A stretch of 64,000 nt of DNA from Dyadobacter crusticola DSM 16708 (GCF_000701505.1 NZ_JNJB01000013.1:124001-188000), one strand, 5' to 3'; positions 41,822 through 52,028 are shown, counted from the first letter of the stretch. Notes: a model not told the origin generated them from the sequence alone. Made by a program: numbers and translations.

Positions 41822-43075
41822 ATGACCGATCGTAGAACGCGGCTGGCTGTTATCCTGATCACTTCATTGTTTTTTCTCTGGGGTTTTGCCCTCAACCTCA
41901 ATCCCATCTTAATTCCGCATTTGAAGAAAGCCTGTCAGCTCAGCGATTTCGAATCTGCACTGATCGACTCGGCCTCCTATATAGCCTATTTCCTCATTGC
42001 ATTCCCGGCCGGGTTGTTTATGAAAAAATACGGATACAAAGCCGGGATTACATTAGGATTGCTGCTATTTGCTTTTGGTACATTCCTCTTTTACCCGGCT
42101 GCGGAAATGCGCCACTTCGGCTTTTTCCTGATTGCGTTGTTCATCATTGCGAGCGGATTGACCATGCTGGAAACCGCTGCAAATCCTTATATTACCGTTT
42201 TAGGCGACCCGGATTCAGCGACACAGCGCCTGAATTTCGCACAATCCTTCAATGGGCTTGCTGCTTTTCTGGCGCCATTGGTGGGCGGCACCTTCATATT
42301 GTCAGGTAAAACGCTGTCAGAGCAGGAGCAGCAGGCAATGTCGGGAGAAGCACTCGACTCGTATCTCAATGCGGAAGCGGCTTCCGTTCAGGTGCCTTTT
42401 ATCATAATCGGTCTGGTAGTATTGCTGGTAGCGGCGCTGATCTGGCGGACTTCGCTCCCGGAGATCAAAGATGAAGACGAAACCGGCAACGTGGCGGGCA
42501 GCTCGATCTGGGTTGAGAAAAACCTGCTTCTTGGGGCTACGGCGCAATTTTTCTATGTAGGAGCGCAGGTTTGTATCAGTAGTTTCTTTATCCGCTTTTC
42601 TGATCAAGTGGCCGGAATTGAAGAAAAAACGGCAGCTTACCTCCTTTCCGGCGCATTTCTGAGCTTCATGATCGGTCGCTTTATCGGCACTTACCTGATG
42701 CGCTTTGTAGCACCTCCGCGCCTGCTTGCATTGTACAGTGTCCTGAATGTAATCCTGCTGGCAATAGCAGTAACTACCACAGGAATGGCGGCGGTATATG
42801 CATTGGTCGGCGTGCAATTTTTCATGTCAATCATGTTCCCGACGATATTTGCATTAAGTATCCGCGGACTGGGTGAAAAGACTAAAATCGGCTCCTCACT
42901 GGTGATTATGTCCATCGTTGGCGGCGCATTCTTTCCGGTGATCATGGGGCAGGTTTCGGATATTTCTTCTATCCAAACTGCCTACATTGTGCCTGCTGTT
43001 TGCTTTCTGGTAGTGCTCTATTTTGCCATTAAAAACAATTCGATCAAAAAAGTTACACTCGGGACTTCGCACTGA
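41822..43075 (+). CDS. FucP-type sugar MFS transporter
   Basis: A 417-residue, 12-helix major facilitator of the FucP (L-fucose:H+ symporter) group. It opens SLFFLWGFALNLNPILIPHL, the group's FFLWGF signature, with SASYIAYFLIAFPAGLFMKK in helix 2 and ETAANPYITVLG with AQSFNGLAAFLAPLVGG in helices 4-5. The second half has YVGAQVCISSFFIRF and SIMFPTIFALSIRGLG. It is the first of three genes (transporter, SDR, zinc dehydrogenase) spaced by 36 and 34 bases, probably an operon for uptake and oxidation of a deoxy or aldose sugar. Confidence 0.9.
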   Translation: MTDRRTRLAVILITSLFFLWGFALNLNPILIPHLKKACQLSDFESALIDSASYIAYFLIAFPAGLFMKKYGYKAGITLGLLLFAFGTFLFYPAAEMRHFGFFLIALFIIASGLTMLETAANPYITVLGDPDSATQRLNFAQSFNGLAAFLAPLVGGTFILSGKTLSEQEQQAMSGEALDSYLNAEAASVQVPFIIIGLVVLLVAALIWRTSLPEIKDEDETGNVAGSSIWVEKNLLLGATAQFFYVGAQVCISSFFIRFSDQVAGIEEKTAAYLLSGAFLSFMIGRFIGTYLMRFVAPPRLLALYSVLNVILLAIAVTTTGMAAVYALVGVQFFMSIMFPTIFALSIRGLGEKTKIGSSLVIMSIVGGAFFPVIMGQVSDISSIQTAYIVPAVCFLVVLYFAIKNNSIKKVTLGTSH

Positions 43076-43111
43076 TTTACTAAAAAACATCAACCTGATT
43101 TGTTGAACAAT

Positions 43112-43900
43112 ATGGACTTACAACTTCAAGATAAAATCATAATCGTAACAGGCGGCGCCAAAGGAATCGGCGAAGGGATCGTCCAGGTTTTGGCAAAGGA
43201 AGGCGCCATTCCCGTGATAGTGGGGCGAAATTCAGAGGATAACCAGAAAGTGGTAGATGATCTCGCTTCCAAAGGATTTGTTTCCTTTCAGGTAGCTGCC
43301 GAGCTTACTCAGCCGGAAGAATCCGAAAACGCAGTTAATGCTGTTCTTGAAAAATACGGGCGAATTGATGGTTTGGTTAACAATGCAGGTGTAAACGACG
43401 GCGTAGGTCTGGAAAATGGCGACTACAACAGCTTCATCGCTTCTTTGCATAAAAACGTTGTTCACTATTATCTCATGGCGCACTATGCATTGCCTGCATT
43501 GAAGCAATCAAAAGGTGCAATCGTAAATATTACCTCAAAAACTGCCGATACGGGACAGGGAGGCACTTCGGCTTATGCGGCTGCCAACGGTGGGAGGAAT
43601 GCATTAACAAGAGAATGGGCCGTCGAACTGCTGAAATACGGGATCAGGGTAAATGCAGTGGTAGTGGCAGAATGCTGGACGCCGCTTTATGAACGCTGGA
43701 TTCAAACATTACCAAACCCTGCTGAAAAACTGGCTTCCATCACTGCGAATATTCCGCTCGAAAATAGGATGACAACTGCCGAAGAAATTGCAAATACGAC
43801 TGTATTCCTGCTTTCTGAACGTTCCAGCCACACAACCGGTCAGCTGATCTATGTAGATGGCGGCTATGTGCACCTGGACCGCGCACTTGCTAATTCTTAA
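43112..43900 (+). CDS. SDR-family dehydrogenase with YxxxN in place of YxxxK
   Basis: A 262-residue short-chain dehydrogenase. The cofactor loop IIIVTGGAKGIGEGI and the NNAG motif (GLVNNAGVND) are normal, with Ser142 and Tyr155 in the active site. The usual lysine of YxxxK is Asn159 (SAYAAANGGRNALTREWA). The region RVNAVVVAECWTPLYERWI replaces the common PGxIxT segment. It sits between a FucP-type transporter and a zinc dehydrogenase, so oxidation of L-fucose or a similar sugar is the likely role. The ATG at 43112 is preferred over the TTG at 43100. Confidence 0.85.
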   Translation: MDLQLQDKIIIVTGGAKGIGEGIVQVLAKEGAIPVIVGRNSEDNQKVVDDLASKGFVSFQVAAELTQPEESENAVNAVLEKYGRIDGLVNNAGVNDGVGLENGDYNSFIASLHKNVVHYYLMAHYALPALKQSKGAIVNITSKTADTGQGGTSAYAAANGGRNALTREWAVELLKYGIRVNAVVVAECWTPLYERWIQTLPNPAEKLASITANIPLENRMTTAEEIANTTVFLLSERSSHTTGQLIYVDGGYVHLDRALANS

Positions 43901-43934
43901 CCTTACTCATTTAAACTCAGCGGAACCTCGCGAA

Positions 43935-44948
43935 ATGAAAACACTTGTCTGCACTACACCCGGTCACTTCGAGTACCAGGACGCTTTGGAACCTGAAACC
44001 CCGCCGGGTTACTCGCTGATCCGCATCAGAAGAATAGGAATATGCGGAACCGATCTGCATGCTTTTGAAGGAACACAACCTTTTTTTAACTATCCTAGAA
44101 TCCTCGGTCACGAACTCGCCGGGGAAGTTGTCAGTACAGACCGCACCGACTTTTTGGTTGGCGAGGCTGTTACTTTCATTCCTTATTTCAATTGCCAGAA
44201 ATGCGTAGCCTGCCGGAATGGTAAGCCAAATTGCTGCACAACTTTGAAGGTTTCGGGTGTGCATATCGATGGCGGAATGGTCGAGTACCTCCCTGTACCC
44301 TCCTACTCCCTGGTGCATGGTGACGGGCTCAGCTTCGACGAGCTCGCATTGGTGGAACCCCTGGCAATCGGTGCCCACGGAGTGCGGCGGGCGCGTATAC
44401 GGGAAGGTGAAAACGTGCTGGTAGTAGGCGCAGGACCAATTGGCTTGGGCACAATGGAATTTGCCAGAATAGCGGGCGGCAATGTGATTGCATTAGATAT
44501 CAACGATGGCAGACTTGCATTTTGCCGCGAAAAAATCGGTGTATCGCACACTGTCAATGCATTGACTGACAACGTACCTGATCAGTTAGCTGAAATTACA
44601 AACGGCGAAATGCCGACGGTGATCATTGACGCAACGGGAAGCCTGCGTGCAATTAACACTGCCTTTACTTATCTCGCACATGGAGGCAGTTATGTGCTTG
44701 TAGGTTTGCAGAAGGGCGATATTACATTCAGCCACCCCGAGTTTCACAGGCGGGAAGCCACGTTAATGAGCAGCCGCAATGCGACCCGGGAAGATTTCGA
44801 GCATGTAATTAAAAACATAAAAAACGGGCAGGTTGACCCTAAAACGTACATTACCCACCGGGTGACTTTCGGCGAAGTGAAAGATACGTTCGAAAGCTGG
44901 CTTGATCCTGCGAATGGCGTGATCAAGGCGATGGCCGCACTGGACTAG
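43935..44948 (+). CDS. Zinc-dependent alcohol/sugar dehydrogenase
   Basis: A 337-residue medium-chain dehydrogenase. Catalytic zinc region: GICGTDLHAFEG and GHELAGEVV. Structural zinc: four Cys in NCQKCVACRNGKPNCC. NAD-binding region: ENVLVVGAGPIGLGTMEFA. All ligands are present. The ATG at 43935 (34 bases after the SDR stop) is preferred to the TTG/ATG starts inside the SDR gene. It is likely a polyol or sugar dehydrogenase of the preceding transporter operon. Confidence 0.92.
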   Translation: MKTLVCTTPGHFEYQDALEPETPPGYSLIRIRRIGICGTDLHAFEGTQPFFNYPRILGHELAGEVVSTDRTDFLVGEAVTFIPYFNCQKCVACRNGKPNCCTTLKVSGVHIDGGMVEYLPVPSYSLVHGDGLSFDELALVEPLAIGAHGVRRARIREGENVLVVGAGPIGLGTMEFARIAGGNVIALDINDGRLAFCREKIGVSHTVNALTDNVPDQLAEITNGEMPTVIIDATGSLRAINTAFTYLAHGGSYVLVGLQKGDITFSHPEFHRREATLMSSRNATREDFEHVIKNIKNGQVDPKTYITHRVTFGEVKDTFESWLDPANGVIKAMAALD

Positions 44949-45009
44949 GCCAATTTTCCTGAAAAACACCTTACCGCGGTAATACTTTCAAGTTACCGGA
45001 GAAAAGCAG

Positions 45010-45038
45010 TTGAAATATTAAATCCCCTCGTAATTTTG
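45010..45038 (+). promoter_or_regulatory. lepA: Bacteroidota-type promoter of lepA
   Basis: TTG (45010-45012), an 18-base spacer, then TAATTTTG (45031-45038), an exact fit to the TTG / TAnnTTTG promoter form of Bacteroidota. The start codon is 54 bases further on. Confidence 0.6.
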
Positions 45039-45092
45039 TGATTGCTTTGAACCGAGTTTGTACCGCAAAGCATTTGAATAGTAACTATTTTC

Positions 45093-46880
45093 ATGAAGAA
45101 AATCCGTAATTTTTGCATTATTGCCCATATTGACCACGGCAAAAGTACGCTGGCCGACCGTCTGCTTGAATTTACCAAAACAGTAACACAGCGGGAAATG
45201 CAGGCGCAGCTGCTGGACAATATGGATCTGGAACGCGAACGAGGCATCACGATCAAGAGCCACGCGATCCAGATGAACTACATTTACAAGGGAGAAGAGT
45301 ACATCCTCAATCTGATCGACACGCCCGGGCACGTCGATTTTTCATACGAAGTATCCCGCTCCATTGCTGCCTGCGAAGGCGCATTGCTGCTTGTGGACGC
45401 ATCACAAGGCACAGAGGCTCAGACCATATCCAACTTATACCTTGCGATCAATCACGATCTGGTCATTATTCCGGTCCTTAACAAGATTGACCTTCCGGGT
45501 GCAATGCCCGAAGAGATCAAAGACGAAATGGTGGACCTGCTTGACTGCAAACGGGAAGATATCATTCCTGCAAGCGGAAAAGAAGGGATCGGGATTGAAG
45601 ATATCCTGAATGCAATTATTGAACGTATCCCAGCTCCCGTGGGCGACCCCGAAGCGCCTTTGCAAGCGCTGATCTTCGACTCCGTTTTCAATTCTTACCG
45701 CGGGATCGAAGTTATTTTCCGGGTGAAAAACGGAAGTATCAGGAAAGGCGACCGGGTTAAGTTCATGGCGACCGGCAAAGAATATATCGCCGACGAAATC
45801 GGCACGCTCGGGCTGGCTCAAATTCCAAAGCAGGTAGTGGAATGTGGCGACGTAGGCTACCTGATTTCAGGTATTAAAGTAGCCAAAGAAGTGAAGGTCG
45901 GTGATACTTTCACACATATCGACCGTCCTGCCAAAGAAGCTATTGTTGGGTTTTCAGAAGTAAAGCCAATGGTTTTCGCAGGTATTTACCCGGTAGATAC
46001 GAGTGAATTCGAAGAACTTCGTGAAGCAATGGAAAAATTGCAGCTGAACGATGCGGCGCTTGTATGGGAGCCGGAAACTTCTGCCGCATTGGGCTTCGGA
46101 TTCCGTTGCGGCTTCCTTGGCATGCTTCACATGGAAATCGTCCAGGAAAGGCTGGAAAGGGAATTTGATATGACGGTGATCACAACCGTTCCTTCCGTGC
46201 AGTTCCGGGTAATCAATACAAAAGATAAGCTTCTGAACATCAGCGCACCTTCCGAGATGCCTGATCCTACTCAAATCAAGGTCATTGAAGAACCTTACAT
46301 CAATGCACAGATCATCACGAAGTCGGACTATATCGGCCCGATATTGAACCTGTGTATGGATAAAAGGGGGATCCTGAAAAACCAGGTTTACCTCACTTCT
46401 GAGCGTGTGGAGCTGCAATTCCTGATCCCGCTGGCAGAAGTGGTATTTGACTTTTTCGATAAATTGAAGACCATTTCCCGCGGCTACGCTTCACTTGATT
46501 ACGAACTGGCAGGTTACCAGGAGTCGGATATGGTGAAACTGGACGTGATGCTCAATGGCGAGCCGGTGGATGCATTATCTGCCATTGTACACAGGTCGAA
46601 ATCTTACGAATGGGGTAAAAAACTCTGCGAAAAACTGCGTGAGCTGATCCCGCGGCAGATGTTTGAAATTGCAATCCAGGCTGCGATCGGTCAGAAAATC
46701 ATTGCGCGCGAAACTGTGAAGGCAATGCGTAAAGACGTACTGGCCAAGTGTTATGGTGGTGATATTTCAAGGAAACGTAAGCTGCTTGAAAAACAGAAAA
46801 AAGGAAAGAAACGCATGCGTCAGGTCGGCAGCGTAGAGATCCCGCAAGAGGCATTTATGGCTGTATTGAAGATCAATTAA
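45093..46880 (+). CDS. lepA: Elongation factor 4 (LepA)
   Basis: A 595-residue translational GTPase that back-translocates stalled ribosomes. The G-domain motifs are all present: G1 [15 protein letters not shown]2 ERGITIKS, G3 [15 protein letters not shown]4 [10 protein letters not shown]5 ASGKEGIG. LepA-specific regions follow ([20 protein letters not shown]) and the C-terminal domain with [20 protein letters not shown] and [16 protein letters not shown]. The length is typical, and it stands in its own transcript behind a good promoter. Confidence 0.99.
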   Translation: MKKIRNFCIIAHIDHGKSTLADRLLEFTKTVTQREMQAQLLDNMDLERERGITIKSHAIQMNYIYKGEEYILNLIDTPGHVDFSYEVSRSIAACEGALLLVDASQGTEAQTISNLYLAINHDLVIIPVLNKIDLPGAMPEEIKDEMVDLLDCKREDIIPASGKEGIGIEDILNAIIERIPAPVGDPEAPLQALIFDSVFNSYRGIEVIFRVKNGSIRKGDRVKFMATGKEYIADEIGTLGLAQIPKQVVECGDVGYLISGIKVAKEVKVGDTFTHIDRPAKEAIVGFSEVKPMVFAGIYPVDTSEFEELREAMEKLQLNDAALVWEPETSAALGFGFRCGFLGMLHMEIVQERLEREFDMTVITTVPSVQFRVINTKDKLLNISAPSEMPDPTQIKVIEEPYINAQIITKSDYIGPILNLCMDKRGILKNQVYLTSERVELQFLIPLAEVVFDFFDKLKTISRGYASLDYELAGYQESDMVKLDVMLNGEPVDALSAIVHRSKSYEWGKKLCEKLRELIPRQMFEIAIQAAIGQKIIARETVKAMRKDVLAKCYGGDISRKRKLLEKQKKGKKRMRQVGSVEIPQEAFMAVLKIN

Positions 46881-46936
46881 TACGTTCCGGGTTTTAGAAT
46901 TATCTCAAAACTGGGTGCAGAATTGGCCTTTTATTG

Positions 46937-46944
46937 TAATTTTG
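46937..46944 (+). promoter_or_regulatory. Candidate -7 element for the E2 gene
   Basis: TAATTTTG, an exact TAnnTTTG match, 50 bases before the ATG at 46995. The -33 side is weak (no TTG at the expected distance), so only the -7 box is called. Confidence 0.45.
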
Positions 46945-46994
46945 ACCTGAATCTAATTTAAGACCGAAGAAACTAAAATACCTTAACGAGCGAT

Positions 46995-48701
46995 ATGGCA
47001 GAAGTAATTCGTATGCCCAAAATGAGCGACACCATGGAAGAGGGTGTTATCGCGGAATGGCACAAAAAAGTAGGTGATAAAATAAAATCCGGCGATATCC
47101 TGGCTGAGGTAGAAACCGATAAGGCAACGATGGAGATGGAATCTTACTATGACGGTACGCTTCTCTACATTGGAGTTAATAAAGGTGATTCCGTGCCTGT
47201 TGACGGAGTTATGGCGGTTGTAGGAAACGAAGGTGAAGATTATAAATCGCTGCTTGAAGGTGGCAGCAATGGCGCTTCAAGCAACGGAAACGCCGCACCC
47301 AAAGAGGATACAAAACCAGCACCGGAAGCAGCCGCAATTGAAACTGTAACTCCGGAGCAGGAAGCTAAACAACCCGCTCCTGCCCCTGCAAATGCCCCTG
47401 CCGAGAAAATCAATGCCGCTGTTGTTCGCATGCCTAAAATGAGCGATACAATGGAAGAGGGAACTCTGGTTTCCTGGCAGAAGAAAGTGGGAGATAAAGT
47501 TAAATCCGGTGATATCCTGGCCGAAGTCGAAACCGACAAAGCCACTATGGAGCTCGAAGCATATGAAGACGGGACTTTGCTTTTCGTCGGGATCAAAGAA
47601 GGTGAATCAGTGCCGGTGGATGCGATTATTGCAGTAATCGGTGAAGAAGGTGCAAATGTAGATGCATTGATCGCCCGTGAAAACGGGGAAGCGCATGCTG
47701 CCGCCGAAAGCGCTCCTGCACAAGGAAATGCTGCTGCACCTGCTGGTGAGAAAGAAGCAGATAAATCCGTTTCAGTAGCAGACTCAGGTGACCGTATCAA
47801 AGCTTCGCCGCTTGCAAAGAGAATGGCGGATGAAAAAGGAATCAACCTGAGTCAGATCGAAGGCAGCGGTGATAATGGCAGGATTGTGAAACGGGATGTA
47901 GATGAGTTTAAGCCTGCTGCCAAGCAAGCTGCACCGGAAACTGCCTCAGCTGCTCCTGCTGAAAAACCAAAACAAGCTGAACAAACTGCACCGGCAGCAA
48001 CCAGCGCACCTGCAACAGGCGACTTTACAGACACGCCGGTATCGCAAATGCGCAAAACAATTGCGCGCCGCCTGAGCGAAAGCTTGTTCACTGCGCCGCA
48101 CTTCTATGTTACCATGGAAATCACAATGGACAAAGCCATGTCGCTTCGTCCGCAGCTGAATGAGGTAAGTCCTGCCAAGATCTCCTTTAATGATATGGTG
48201 ATCAAAGCTTGTGCGGTTGCATTGAAACAACATCCTGCTGTCAACTCTGCCTGGCTGGGTGATAAAATCAGAAGATATAATTATGTCAATGTAGGTGTTG
48301 CAGTAGCGGTAGACGAAGGTTTGCTCGTTCCTGTGGTACGTGACGCTGACAAAAAGACGCTTTCCGCAATTTCAACAGAAGTGAAAGACCTGGCTGGAAA
48401 AGCGAAGGATAAAAAATTGCAGCCGAAAGACTGGGAAGGAAACACATTCTCTGTATCCAACCTGGGTATGTTCGGAGTAGATGAATTTACTGCGATCATC
48501 AACCCGCCGGATTCTTGTATTCTCGCAGTAGGCGGAATCAAGAAGGTTGCTGCTTTCAAAGAAGATGGGACGGTTTACCCGACCAACGTCATGAAAGTAA
48601 CACTTTCTGCTGATCACCGCGTAGTGGACGGAGCTACCGCTGCGCAGTTCCTGCTAACGGTTAAAAAGTTGCTGGAAGAGCCGATGAGCATGCTGGTTTA
48701 A
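46995..48701 (+). CDS. Dihydrolipoamide acetyltransferase, E2 of pyruvate dehydrogenase complex
   Basis: A 568-residue E2 subunit. It carries two lipoyl domains (1-~80 and ~140-220), each with the lipoylated Lys in VETDKATME, joined by Ala/Pro-rich flexible linkers. A peripheral-subunit-binding domain follows at ~265-300 (IKASPLAKRMADEKGINLSQ, GSGDNGRIVKRDV), then the catalytic acyltransferase domain (VSQMRKTIARRLSESLFTAP to the end) with the active-site motif SADHRVVDGATAAQFL. The domain order matches PDH E2 of Bacteroidota. No E1 or E3 gene is next to it, so those are encoded elsewhere. Confidence 0.95.
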   Translation: MAEVIRMPKMSDTMEEGVIAEWHKKVGDKIKSGDILAEVETDKATMEMESYYDGTLLYIGVNKGDSVPVDGVMAVVGNEGEDYKSLLEGGSNGASSNGNAAPKEDTKPAPEAAAIETVTPEQEAKQPAPAPANAPAEKINAAVVRMPKMSDTMEEGTLVSWQKKVGDKVKSGDILAEVETDKATMELEAYEDGTLLFVGIKEGESVPVDAIIAVIGEEGANVDALIARENGEAHAAAESAPAQGNAAAPAGEKEADKSVSVADSGDRIKASPLAKRMADEKGINLSQIEGSGDNGRIVKRDVDEFKPAAKQAAPETASAAPAEKPKQAEQTAPAATSAPATGDFTDTPVSQMRKTIARRLSESLFTAPHFYVTMEITMDKAMSLRPQLNEVSPAKISFNDMVIKACAVALKQHPAVNSAWLGDKIRRYNYVNVGVAVAVDEGLLVPVVRDADKKTLSAISTEVKDLAGKAKDKKLQPKDWEGNTFSVSNLGMFGVDEFTAIINPPDSCILAVGGIKKVAAFKEDGTVYPTNVMKVTLSADHRVVDGATAAQFLLTVKKLLEEPMSMLV

Positions 48702-48736
48702 TGACAAAATCAGTTTATCAATATTAATAAATGCAC

Positions 48737-48772
48737 AAAGTGTCAGGCTAACCGGCCTGGCACTTTTGTTTT
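48737..48772 (+). terminator. Rho-independent terminator of the E2 gene
   Basis: AAGTGTCAGGC, loop TAACCG, GCCTGGCACTT (one G-U pair), then TTGTTTTG. It starts 36 bases past the E2 stop and precedes hslV. Confidence 0.85.
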
Positions 48773-48812
48773 GAAGTACTAACCAAATTCGAATTACTCA
48801 GAGCCAATATTC

Positions 48813-49352
48813 ATGGAGAAAATACACGCAACAACCGTACTTGGGGTTTTACATAATGGAACAGTTTCGCTGGGAGCAGACGGGCAGGCGACAATGGGGA
48901 ATACAGTTGCCAAAGGCAATGTTAAAAAAATCAGAGTCTTGATGGGAGGAAAAATCCTGGCCGGCTTTGCAGGCTCCACAGCCGACGCATTTACATTGAT
49001 CGAGCGCTTTGAAGAAAAATTGAATGCATACGGCGGCAATATGAAACGCGCCGCTATTGAACTCGCGAAAGATTGGCGCACAGATCGTTACCTGAGAAAG
49101 TTGGAGGCGATGATGATCACTGCCAGCAAAGATGAAATCCTGGTTATCTCAGGAACTGGCGACGTATTGGAACCTGAAAATGGCATTGCGGCAATTGGTT
49201 CTGGTGGAAATTACGCATTATCCGCCGCGCAGGCATTGAAAAAACACGCGCCTCACCTTTCAGCCGGAGAAATGGTAAGAGAAGGGCTCACGGTTGCGGC
49301 CGATCTTTGTATTTATACCAACCACAATTTCGTGATCGAAGAAGTGAAGTAA
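48813..49352 (+). CDS. hslV: HslV, proteolytic subunit of the HslUV protease
   Basis: A 179-residue threonine protease subunit. The catalytic Thr is the first of [10 protein letters not shown], preceded by a six-residue stretch MEKIHA that must be removed to free it. Typical HslV follows: [40 protein letters not shown], and [18 protein letters not shown]. No hslU gene lies next to it, so the ATPase partner must be elsewhere. Confidence 0.97.
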   Translation: MEKIHATTVLGVLHNGTVSLGADGQATMGNTVAKGNVKKIRVLMGGKILAGFAGSTADAFTLIERFEEKLNAYGGNMKRAAIELAKDWRTDRYLRKLEAMMITASKDEILVISGTGDVLEPENGIAAIGSGGNYALSAAQALKKHAPHLSAGEMVREGLTVAADLCIYTNHNFVIEEVK

Positions 49353-49391
49353 ATGCGACCTTACTTAAGAAGACTGCGCTCAGCTGATAAA

Positions 49392-50426
49392 CTATATATC
49401 CTTGTCAGCTGAGCCGGTTACAATCTTGTAAACCTTCTTAACCCTATGGGTCCATAGCGCTTGGAACTTGCCAAACTTCCCTTTTACCACCCTCAATTTT
49501 GCCAAACGCTTATAGCTCCGATCCAATGCAGCGTCTGTTCCATAGTTGGCTTTGAGGTATTCCAATGCATTCTGCTCGCTCAAATTATAGTTTTCTTCTT
49601 TGGAATAGGCGTGTATTCCCTGTCCGATCGGATTAAACTGTGAATGCGTAGCGTAATCTTCGAGGACAAAATGCTGAAAGCGGAATCCCTGGTTGACCAT
49701 CTGGTGAAACCACCCTGTGCCTAAATCGGCAGTAAAGCCCCAATTCCCGCCAAAACAAACATTATCACCTTTCGGCAGCGTCGTTTTTCGGTACAGATCC
49801 AGGTTAATCATACAGGCATACTCATTGAGCCGGCACTCTGGCATCGGGTGAACACGACCTGTTTTCAAAATCCTAATATCCATTTCCTTCCGCGGCGTAT
49901 TGTATTTTTCATGCAGCAATATCGCTTCTTCCTGCGTCGGAACATACTGCTCAAATTTGGAGCCGTGACAGAGGCCAGCGGAAAAGCCCGGGCAAGACCA
50001 GCACTGACCGATTGAACCAGTTCCAGCCACATTCGGGTCGCTGAATACAGGAAGCATTTCACCAATCATATCACGACGGAAAACCATATCATTATGCATG
50101 ATAAAGAGATAGTCACCTGTCGCATTTTCGAGTGCGTACTGGTAAGGAATCTGGTAACGATATGCGGTGTCGCGCCGGGTGCGCTCGTAGTCTAGATACC
50201 CGAGCTGGTAAAAGTGTTTGGGATAATACAGGTCAACTTCAATCAGCGGCGTAATCGTTTTAATCACATGGTAAACATCCCCGAACTTGTCGAAAGGCTG
50301 CGACTTTTCTACGGTAATGTAAAGCTTTTTGATGTGCTGACCACTGAATTTAAGCAGCGAGAGTATGGAAATGATGGTTTGATAAGGCTTTCCGTAGTAA
50401 ATGACGCAAACGTCAATTTTTTTCAT
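49392..50426 (-). CDS. Glycosyltransferase (GT-A fold)
   Basis: A 344-residue glycosyltransferase of GT2-like style. The N terminus has IDVCVIYYGKPYQTIISILS, the nucleotide-binding start. YLFIMHNDMVFRRDMIGEML supplies the HND motif in the place of DXD. The acceptor part includes a Cys-rich segment (GSIGQCWSCPGFSAGLCHGS) that is unusual for the family and might bind metal or form disulfides. No membrane helix is visible, so it is cytoplasmic. Donor and acceptor are not visible. Confidence 0.8.
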   Translation of the reverse strand: MKKIDVCVIYYGKPYQTIISILSLLKFSGQHIKKLYITVEKSQPFDKFGDVYHVIKTITPLIEVDLYYPKHFYQLGYLDYERTRRDTAYRYQIPYQYALENATGDYLFIMHNDMVFRRDMIGEMLPVFSDPNVAGTGSIGQCWSCPGFSAGLCHGSKFEQYVPTQEEAILLHEKYNTPRKEMDIRILKTGRVHPMPECRLNEYACMINLDLYRKTTLPKGDNVCFGGNWGFTADLGTGWFHQMVNQGFRFQHFVLEDYATHSQFNPIGQGIHAYSKEENYNLSEQNALEYLKANYGTDAALDRSYKRLAKLRVVKGKFGKFQALWTHRVKKVYKIVTGSADKDI

Positions 50427-50471
50427 CTTGTAACCGAGAGTTGAGCTAACCTACAAAGCTAGCAAGACTTC

Positions 50472-51938
50472 TCACAACTGCGCCATTAAGACCATCATTT
50501 TTACAAGCTCCTCGGAAACAATGCGCTGGCTACCCGGCATGTACTTATTGGCAATAATTGCAAAGCTCATCAATGCGCCTGACTTCGTTGTAAAATAACC
50601 CGCGTATGCCCTTGTACCTTCGATTGAGCCGCTTTTCGCGTGTACATTCCCCGCAGCCCGAGTCCCTTTTGCCAGGTTTCTGACTGTACCGTTTTGTCCC
50701 AAAACCGCGATACTCTTGTAAAAATCGTTGAAGCTCGCTTCTTTGTTCGCGAGATTTAATATTTCGGTGAGGCTGCCCGCTGTAATGGAACCCGAGGGCG
50801 AAAGCCCGCTGCCATCTTTAATGTAAAATCCCCGGAGATCAGCTCCCTTTCCAGACCAGTAGCCTGTTACAGCCAGTGCGGCATTATCAAAATCCGACTT
50901 ACCGGTAAGTCTTTTACCCGCCTGCTTTAAGAATGCGTCTGCAAAAAGGTTGATACTCCAAAAGTTCGTCTGCTGACAAAGCTCCCGCAATGCAGGGGAT
51001 TTATATTCATCCAAAACCTTTCTCTGATTGCCAGTCGCCACACCTGAAAATGGCGGACTTTGGTCGTAAATACGGATTGCTGCATTGGCCAGTTCCGTTT
51101 TCAATGCAAATGCGGCATACTCGGCCGCGTTTGGAATTGAGCCTTTGACGGTGAAATTCGCTACGCCGGCAGGAACTGTTCCCGTGAGCACCACCTGATT
51201 CCCGAGCGGACTGGAATAGAGGATCGTTTTGTCGCCACTCCCCTTTTCGCCTGTAGTTACCCGGTTGGTGAATGTGAGATAGGGAATAGCCGGTTCAATG
51301 CCCAGAAAAGTTGCCGGGTCGCCCGGTTCCACGCCCGGCTTGAACTTTGCACGATATAGGTTTTCATTCAAATTAAGTCCCTGCACGCCTGCTCCGTAAT
51401 AGTTTCCCATATCTCCCCAAATCCAAGTACTGGCTACGGTTGCATTGTCAAAAAACGATGCATCAGGAAGTACTTTTCCTTTAATATGCTTGATTCCGGT
51501 GTTTCTGACAGCTGCGGACCAGCGATTGATCAGCTCCGCGGATTTGAGAAAACCCGGAAACCTATCGCTGCCCAGCGAAGGGTCGCCCGTTCCGCGAATG
51601 TACAGGTTACCCAGCAGGGTATCTCCTTTGATCTGTCCGTCATGTTCAAGGAAAGTCTGGAATTTGTAATCGCCTCCAAAAACAGCCAGTACTGTGGCTG
51701 TGGACACGAGCTTCAAAGTCGACGCCGATGGTAGCGACATTTCCTGGTGCAGACCGAAAACAGGCGCTTTATCCCTGACCGATTTAATGCTGATCGCCAG
51801 CGTTCCGCTCCGCATCATTTCGCTGTTCTGAAATTCCAGCGCTGCGTCACGCAGGTTGTTCAATGCGGTACTATCTATTTTTTGACCAAAAACAACGGGA
51901 CAGAAAAGGATAGCACACAGGAAAATACGCAGATTCAT
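50472..51938 (-). CDS. dacB: D-alanyl-D-alanine carboxypeptidase/endopeptidase (PBP4 type)
   Basis: A 488-residue periplasmic enzyme of peptidase family S13, trimming or cutting peptidoglycan cross-links. The signal peptide ends VVFGQ. The three active-site motifs are SxxK (Ser73-Thr-Leu-Lys76 in LPSASTLKLVST), SxN (FWSINLFAD) and KSG (HAKSGSIEGTRAYAG). The region between the first two holds the family's inserted domains. Length is usual for DacB. Confidence 0.95.
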   Translation of the reverse strand: MNLRIFLCAILFCPVVFGQKIDSTALNNLRDAALEFQNSEMMRSGTLAISIKSVRDKAPVFGLHQEMSLPSASTLKLVSTATVLAVFGGDYKFQTFLEHDGQIKGDTLLGNLYIRGTGDPSLGSDRFPGFLKSAELINRWSAAVRNTGIKHIKGKVLPDASFFDNATVASTWIWGDMGNYYGAGVQGLNLNENLYRAKFKPGVEPGDPATFLGIEPAIPYLTFTNRVTTGEKGSGDKTILYSSPLGNQVVLTGTVPAGVANFTVKGSIPNAAEYAAFALKTELANAAIRIYDQSPPFSGVATGNQRKVLDEYKSPALRELCQQTNFWSINLFADAFLKQAGKRLTGKSDFDNAALAVTGYWSGKGADLRGFYIKDGSGLSPSGSITAGSLTEILNLANKEASFNDFYKSIAVLGQNGTVRNLAKGTRAAGNVHAKSGSIEGTRAYAGYFTTKSGALMSFAIIANKYMPGSQRIVSEELVKMMVLMAQL

Positions 51939-52028
51939 AGTTATATATACAAGCTGTTGACAGGAGCAAAACTTTGGCCCAAGAATCTAAACTAATAAGT
52001 TAAGCCCAAATCTCAGCCCGATTTTTGG

